Source of the DNA: Aquihabitans sp.
GTDB taxonomy: Bacteria > Actinomycetota > Acidimicrobiia > Acidimicrobiales > Iamiaceae
Direction of reading: 5' to 3'
Length of the DNA: 35,035 nt
NCBI GenBank assembly: GCA_025353965.1
Contig: JANXNS010000182.1
Location: 1-35,035, forward strand
Shown here one piece after another: positions 30,882 through 35,035 of this stretch (position 1 is its first letter; each line of letters starts with the position of its first letter). The position numbers and the translations under genes were made by a program. The notes under the pieces were generated by a model that saw only the letters and a program-made list of their open reading frames with translations, made no database searches and was not told the origin of the DNA.

Positions 30882-32093
30882 GTGCCCGGCAACCCGGTGG
30901 CTGAGGAGGCCGTACGCAACGTTCTGCTCGGGGTGATGGACCCGGAACTGGGCGATAACATCGTGGACCTGGGCATGGTCCAGCGCATCGAGATAGACCC
31001 GCTGGGCGGCGACGTGGATGTCACCATTTCCCTGACCACGTCCGGCTGCCCATTACGAGCCCAGATCATGAAGGACATCAAGCGGCGCGTGGCTGGCCTG
31101 CCCGGTGTCGCCGAGGTGCGGGTCCACTTCGGCGAGATGACCACAGAACAGAAGAAAAACGTCATGGCTCGGGCCCGGTTCAAGGCGCGCGACAATGCGC
31201 TCGACACCGACATCCCGGCCACCACTCGTATCGTGGCCATCGCCTCGGGCAAGGGCGGAGTGGGCAAGTCCTCGGTTACCGCCAACCTGGCCGCGCAGCT
31301 GGCCCAGCGGGGCCTCACGGTCGGTGTGCTCGACGCCGACATCGGCGGGTTCTCCATCCCCCGCATGCTGGGCGTAGAGGGCCGGGTCCAGGGCGAGAAG
31401 GACAAGACTGGGCGGGCCCGGTTCGCACCGCTGGAGAAGCCGATCGGGTCGGGCCTGCTCAAGGTGATGTCGATGGGTTCGATCGAGGGGACAGGCGAGG
31501 ACCAGGCCATCATGTGGCGGGGGTTCATGCTCAACCGGGCCGTGCAGCACTTCCTCGAAGACGTGGCCTGGGGCGACATGGACTACCTGCTGATCGACAT
31601 GCCCCCAGGCACCGCCGACATCCAGATGGGCCTGGCCCGCATGCTGCCGCGCACCGAGGTGGTGATCGTCACCACCCCGACACTGGCCGCCCAGCAGGTG
31701 GCGGCTCGGGCGGCCGACATGGCTCGCAAGGGCTACCTGCGGGTGGCCGGAGTCGTCGAAAACATGAGCGCGTCGGTGGCTCCCGACGGCACCCGGTATG
31801 CCGTGTTCGGCGCGGGCGGGGGCGAGCGCCTGGCCGAACAGCTCGGCGTGCCCCTGCTGGGATCGATCCCCCTCGACCCAGCCGTGGCCGCCGGGGGCGA
31901 CGCCGGTGAGCCGGCCGCGATCGCCACGCCGCAATCACCGGCGGCTCAAGCCTTCGCTGCCCTGGCCGAGTGCATCGTGACCGAGGCCATCCCGCTCGTC
32001 GAGATGGTCACCTGCACCGCCCGACAGTTTTTCAAAGCCGCCGGCCTGCTGAACCCCATGCACAACGACAAAACAAGGAGCCCTTTCCCATGA
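30882..32093 (+). CDS. Mrp/NBP35-type Fe-S carrier ATPase with N-terminal DUF59 domain
   Basis: 403 aa from GTG 30882; an ATG at 30852 inside the ferredoxin gene is also in frame, and neither has a strong ribosome site. Residues ~10-85 are a MIP18/DUF59 domain (MDPELGDNIVDLGM, TSGCPLRAQI). The P-loop ATPase follows: SGKGGVGKSS, DADIGGFSIPRML, LLIDMPPGTAD. The CxxC pair normally after ENMS is absent (ENMSASVAPDGTRYAVF), as in other actinobacterial Mrp proteins, so cluster binding is altered. It transfers Fe-S clusters to targets. The stop overlaps the next start. Confidence 0.93.
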   Translation: MPGNPVAEEAVRNVLLGVMDPELGDNIVDLGMVQRIEIDPLGGDVDVTISLTTSGCPLRAQIMKDIKRRVAGLPGVAEVRVHFGEMTTEQKKNVMARARFKARDNALDTDIPATTRIVAIASGKGGVGKSSVTANLAAQLAQRGLTVGVLDADIGGFSIPRMLGVEGRVQGEKDKTGRARFAPLEKPIGSGLLKVMSMGSIEGTGEDQAIMWRGFMLNRAVQHFLEDVAWGDMDYLLIDMPPGTADIQMGLARMLPRTEVVIVTTPTLAAQQVAARAADMARKGYLRVAGVVENMSASVAPDGTRYAVFGAGGGERLAEQLGVPLLGSIPLDPAVAAGGDAGEPAAIATPQSPAAQAFAALAECIVTEAIPLVEMVTCTARQFFKAAGLLNPMHNDKTRSPFP

Positions 32094-32440
32094 GCACCAC
32101 CGAGGTAACCACCACTCCGGTCATCAACCTGACCGACCAGGCCGCAGGCAAAGTCGCTGAGTTGCTGGCCCAGGAGGGCGACGACCAGCTCGCCCTGCGC
32201 GTCGCCGTCAAGGCCGGCGGGTGTTCAGGGATGTCCTACGAGATCTTCTTCGACACCGCCACCGAGCCCGAGGACCATGAGGTCGTGTTCGGCACGGTCA
32301 AGGTGAGAGTCGACCCGGCCAGCGCCCCCCACCTCGCTGGTGCCACCCTCGACTACAAGGACGGCCTCAACGACGCCGGGTTCCACATCGAGAACCCCAA
32401 CGCCCAGCGCTCCTGCGGCTGCGGGCAGTCGTTCTCGTGA
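32090..32440 (+). CDS. A-type Fe-S carrier (ErpA/IscA/SufA family)
   Basis: 116 aa; ATG 32090 with AAGGAG upstream. The three cluster cysteines are in AGGCSGMSYEIF and the C-terminal SCGCGQSF, the A-type carrier hallmark. These small dimers deliver [2Fe-2S] or [4Fe-4S] clusters to apoproteins. The start overlaps the mrp stop; the stop overlaps the DUF169 start. Confidence 0.95.
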   Translation: MSTTEVTTTPVINLTDQAAGKVAELLAQEGDDQLALRVAVKAGGCSGMSYEIFFDTATEPEDHEVVFGTVKVRVDPASAPHLAGATLDYKDGLNDAGFHIENPNAQRSCGCGQSFS

Positions 32441-33207
32441 CGCGTGACGCGCCAGGAGAGGCGGTGGATCCCCTGGTCCGTCAGAACTGGCCTGAGCTCA
32501 GCGAACGACTCGTCAAGGTCCTCCGGCTCGCCACGGCCCCGGTGGCCATCAGCTTCGCTGACAGCCCGCCGCCGGGCGTCGACCGCTTCGACGCCCCGAT
32601 GCCCGCCGCGACCGATGACGGTCGCCAGGGGCGGGTTCCGGCTGGCTGCGTGTTCTGGGTGCACGGAGCCAAGCGAGCGTTCGCCACGGTGCCCGAGGAC
32701 CACGGCAACTGCAGCGTCGGCAGCGTCACCCATGGCCTGCTGGCGCCGAGCGAAGTGGTCGATCACAGCGACATCGCCGCGCTGGTGGGCGCCGGGTGGG
32801 TCGGCCCCGACGTTCTCGAGCAGCTGCCCAAGGTGACCGGACAGCCAGGATCGGTCGTCTACGCGCCGCTCCAGGACACCCCGGTCGAGCCTGACGTGGT
32901 GCTCTTGAGGGTCAACGCCCGTCAGCTGATGGTGCTGTCCGACGCGCTGCCGGGCCTATCGATCGGGGGAAAGCCGCAGTGCCACATCGTGGCGCTGGCC
33001 AGAGAGCACGGTGTCCCGGCGGCGAGCGTGGGCTGTGCGCTCAGTCGCCAGCGGACCGGTATGGGCCCCGAGGAGATGACGTGTGCCCTGCCCGCCCCAC
33101 AACTCGCCTCGATCGTCGCAGCCCTCGAGAAGACCTCAGGGATCGATGCAACCGTCGGTCGGTACGCCGCCGAGGACGCACGCCGCTTTACGATCCAGGG
33201 GTCGTGA
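32437..33207 (+). CDS. DUF169 family protein
   Basis: 256 aa from GTG overlapping the carrier stop. Family features: VAISFADSPPPGV near the start, GCVFWVHGAKRAFATVPEDH, NCSVGSVTHGL, LRVNARQLMVLSDALPGLS, GKPQCHIVALAREHG, VGCALSRQRTGM with several conserved Cys (about residues 71, 92, 182, 200, 216). DUF169 proteins are often near methanogen, radical SAM or Fe-S enzymes; their function is unknown. The cysteine pattern suggests a metal or Fe-S cluster site. Tight coupling to the suf genes and to the ATP-grasp gene suggests a shared pathway. Confidence 0.85.
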   Translation: MTRDAPGEAVDPLVRQNWPELSERLVKVLRLATAPVAISFADSPPPGVDRFDAPMPAATDDGRQGRVPAGCVFWVHGAKRAFATVPEDHGNCSVGSVTHGLLAPSEVVDHSDIAALVGAGWVGPDVLEQLPKVTGQPGSVVYAPLQDTPVEPDVVLLRVNARQLMVLSDALPGLSIGGKPQCHIVALAREHGVPAASVGCALSRQRTGMGPEEMTCALPAPQLASIVAALEKTSGIDATVGRYAAEDARRFTIQGS

Positions 33208-34451
33208 CCTGCGTGCTGCTCCTTCTGCCGACCGAGACCTACCGGGCTGCGGATTTCCTGGCGGCCGCCCGCCGCCTCGACGTCGACGTCGTCGTCGGCT
33301 CTGAGCATCGCCAGGCGATGGCCGGGTCGATGGGCGACCGGGCGGTGGTCGTGCCCATGGGTGACGTCGACGTCGCCGTGGGCATCATCGCTGCCCTCCA
33401 CCAGCGTCGACCGCTCGACGCGGTGCTGGCCGTAGACGATCAGGGATTGATGGTGGCCGCTGCCGCGTCCGAGCACCTGGGGATGCCCCACAACCCAACC
33501 GACGCGGTGGCCGCGACGAGAGATAAAGCGGCTCTGCGGGCACGCTTGGCCGCATCATCGGTGCCCCAGCCCGACCATCGGCTCGTCATGCCCGGTGGTC
33601 GGATTTCCGCGGCGGCGGCCGAGATCGGTTACCCGTGCGTGGTCAAGCCGGTGTCCCGCTCCGGTAGCCAAGGGGTCATCCGCGTCGACGACGGCGCCCA
33701 GGCGGTCGCCGCCGAGGACCGAATTCGGTCGATCGTCGGTGCATCCGAGCCGCTCCTCGTCGAGCGGTTCGTTCCCGGCGCAGAGGTCGCCGTCGAGGGG
33801 CTGCTCGCAGGCGGGACGCTCGAGGTTCTCGCCGTGTTCGACAAACCCGACCCGCTCGACGGTCCGTTCTTCGAGGAGACGATCTACGTAACGCCGTCAC
33901 GCCAGCCGCCACTGGTCCTCGCCGCCCTCGAAGCGACGGTCGCCTCCGCCGCGGCGGCGCTCGGGCTGAGGGAAGGCCCCGTCCACGCCGAGCTGCGCAT
34001 CGGCCCGGCTGGCGAGCTGACCGTCCTAGAGATAGCGGCGCGCTCCATCGGTGGGTTGTGTGCCCGAGCGCTGCGCTTCGGGGCCGGGGTGAGCCTCGAA
34101 GAGGTCATCATCCGCCACGCCGTCGGCGCCGGTCTCGACGGGCTGAGTCGGGAGACTCAGGCGTCGGGGGTGATGATGCTCCCGATCCGTTCGGCAGGGG
34201 TGCTCGAACGGGTCTCCGGTCTCAGCGACGCGCTGGGCGTCGACGGCATCGTCGGCGTGGAAATCAGCATCCCCGTCGGGCGACCGGTGATCCCGCTCCC
34301 CGAGGGCGACCGCTACCTCGGGTTCGTCTTCGCCCGCGGGCCCGCCCCGGCCGACGTCGAACTCGCCCTGCGCCGGGCCGAGGCTTCACTGGACGTCGTT
34401 GTGCGCCCGGCGCCCGGACCGGCGAGACCTGACGGTAGGGCCGAAGGGTGA
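33204..34451 (+). CDS. ATP-grasp ligase-like enzyme
   Basis: 415 aa from GTG overlapping the DUF169 stop. An N-terminal Rossmann-like part (VTCVLLLLPTETYRAADFL) leads into the ATP-grasp core: CVVKPVSRSGSQGV (ATP-binding Lys), LLVERFVPGAEVAVEGLL, then VHAELRIGP and LEIAARSIGG (metal-binding Glu, and Arg). This fits carboxylate-amine ligases that make amide or peptide bonds through an acyl phosphate, similar in layout to BtrJ/PurK-like and L-amino-acid ligases. The substrate is unknown. The stop overlaps the radical SAM start. Confidence 0.88.
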   Translation: MTCVLLLLPTETYRAADFLAAARRLDVDVVVGSEHRQAMAGSMGDRAVVVPMGDVDVAVGIIAALHQRRPLDAVLAVDDQGLMVAAAASEHLGMPHNPTDAVAATRDKAALRARLAASSVPQPDHRLVMPGGRISAAAAEIGYPCVVKPVSRSGSQGVIRVDDGAQAVAAEDRIRSIVGASEPLLVERFVPGAEVAVEGLLAGGTLEVLAVFDKPDPLDGPFFEETIYVTPSRQPPLVLAALEATVASAAAALGLREGPVHAELRIGPAGELTVLEIAARSIGGLCARALRFGAGVSLEEVIIRHAVGAGLDGLSRETQASGVMMLPIRSAGVLERVSGLSDALGVDGIVGVEISIPVGRPVIPLPEGDRYLGFVFARGPAPADVELALRRAEASLDVVVRPAPGPARPDGRAEG

Positions 34452-35035
34452 GGGTTCTGGTGGTATCCACCTACGAGTTGGGGCACCAACCGCTCGCCGC
34501 GGCGTCGGCCACGGCCGCGCTGCTCGGTGCCGGACACGAGGTGCGTTGCGTCGATGTCGCCGTCGATACCCTCGACAGCGCCGATGTCGACTGGGCGGGG
34601 GGAGTGGCACTATCGGTGCCGATGCACACGGCCATGCGACTGGCGTTGCGGGTCGTCGAGACCATCCGGGCTCGTCGCCCTGGCCTGGCGATGTGTTTCT
34701 TCGGCCTGTACGCAGGCATGGGTCGAGAGCTCACCGTGACATCACCGGCGGACGCGGTCATCGCCGGCGAGTACGAGGCTGGCCTGGTGGCATGGGCGGA
34801 CGGCGCAGACCCAGGAGCCGCCATCCAGCTACACCGCTCCGAAGGTCGTGTGCCGATCCGCGAGTTGTTGCCGGAGCTGGGGCGCTACACCCGCCTGGCC
34901 ATCGCCGGCGAGGAGCGACTCGTGGGCTCCGTTGCCGCCAGTCGCGGTTGCGCTCACCGCTGCCGCCACTGCCCGGTTCCGGTGGTCTACGACGGGCGGG
35001 TCCGCCGCGTCGAGGCGGCGGCGGTGCTCGCCGAC
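34448..35035 (+). CDS. B12-binding radical SAM enzyme (3' partial)
   Basis: 196 codons are visible from GTG 34448, which overlaps the ATP-grasp stop; the gene runs off the window. Residues 1-~115 form a Rossmann-type cobalamin-binding domain (RVLVVSTYELGHQP, VALSVPMHTAMRLAL, VIAGEYEAG), though the DxHxxG motif is not evident, so base-off binding is doubtful. The radical SAM cluster motif is CAHRCRHC (CxxxCxxC) near residue 168-175. Such enzymes perform methylation or radical rearrangement. Function and C-terminus are unseen. Confidence 0.88.
   Translation, partial: MRVLVVSTYELGHQPLAAASATAALLGAGHEVRCVDVAVDTLDSADVDWAGGVALSVPMHTAMRLALRVVETIRARRPGLAMCFFGLYAGMGRELTVTSPADAVIAGEYEAGLVAWADGADPGAAIQLHRSEGRVPIRELLPELGRYTRLAIAGEERLVGSVAASRGCAHRCRHCPVPVVYDGRVRRVEAAAVLAD

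Overview
The window reads as a high-GC actinobacterial chromosome. Pointers are frequent GTG starts, many ATGA/GTGA start-stop overlaps, a SufR-type regulator divergent from sufB, an Mrp protein without the CxxC pair, and possible leaderless promoters. An Acidimicrobiia-like lineage is my guess; nothing here proves the class.

Region 1 (1-6.6 kb) is accessory. It holds a giant RHS/YD-repeat surface protein (5' end outside the window) with three IPT/TIG domains inside the RHS shell and a short hydrophobic C-terminal tip. An AT-richer two-helix membrane protein follows (possible immunity protein), then a convergent gene of unknown function.

Region 2 (6.6-16.4 kb) looks like an integrative conjugative or mobilisable element. 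It contains four coupled small proteins, a 55-aa ORF behind a 13-nt Shine-Dalgarno sequence, a HerA/TraD-like DNA-transfer ATPase, a 45-aa ORF coupled at both ends, a replication-relaxation protein, a DNA methyltransferase, an ArdA antirestriction protein, a small winged-helix protein, an XRE repressor with an ImmA/IrrE protease, and a large serine recombinase. The recombinase frame runs through the antisense of a tRNA-Ser gene, so its 3' end marks the chromosome junction.

Region 3 (16.3-19.1 kb) is chromosomal: divergent tRNA-Ser(UGA) and tRNA-Ser(GCU), a decayed IS481-like transposase tail, a lytic-transglycosylase-like lipoprotein, an enoyl-CoA hydratase/isomerase and tRNA-Arg(ACG). Region 4 (19.2-23.2 kb) has a deacetylase-glycosyltransferase fusion, its membrane-anchored Pro/Thr-rich partner, a frameshifted and truncated tyrosine integrase, and a small membrane protein.

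Region 5 (23.3-35.0 kb) is an iron-sulfur block. On the minus strand, sufR is followed by a siroheme sulfite/nitrite reductase. On the plus strand, a 24-codon leader ORF leads into sufB-sufC-sufD-sufU-sufT-ferredoxin-mrp-A-type carrier, and then, still with overlapping stops and starts, a DUF169 protein, an ATP-grasp enzyme and a B12-binding radical SAM enzyme cut by the window end. No cysteine desulfurase (SufS) lies in the block. The last three genes may form an undescribed modification or biosynthetic module tied to Fe-S supply, and are the best candidate for something new. The short coupled ORFs at 10279, 7869 and 25897 are the best candidates for overlooked genes.
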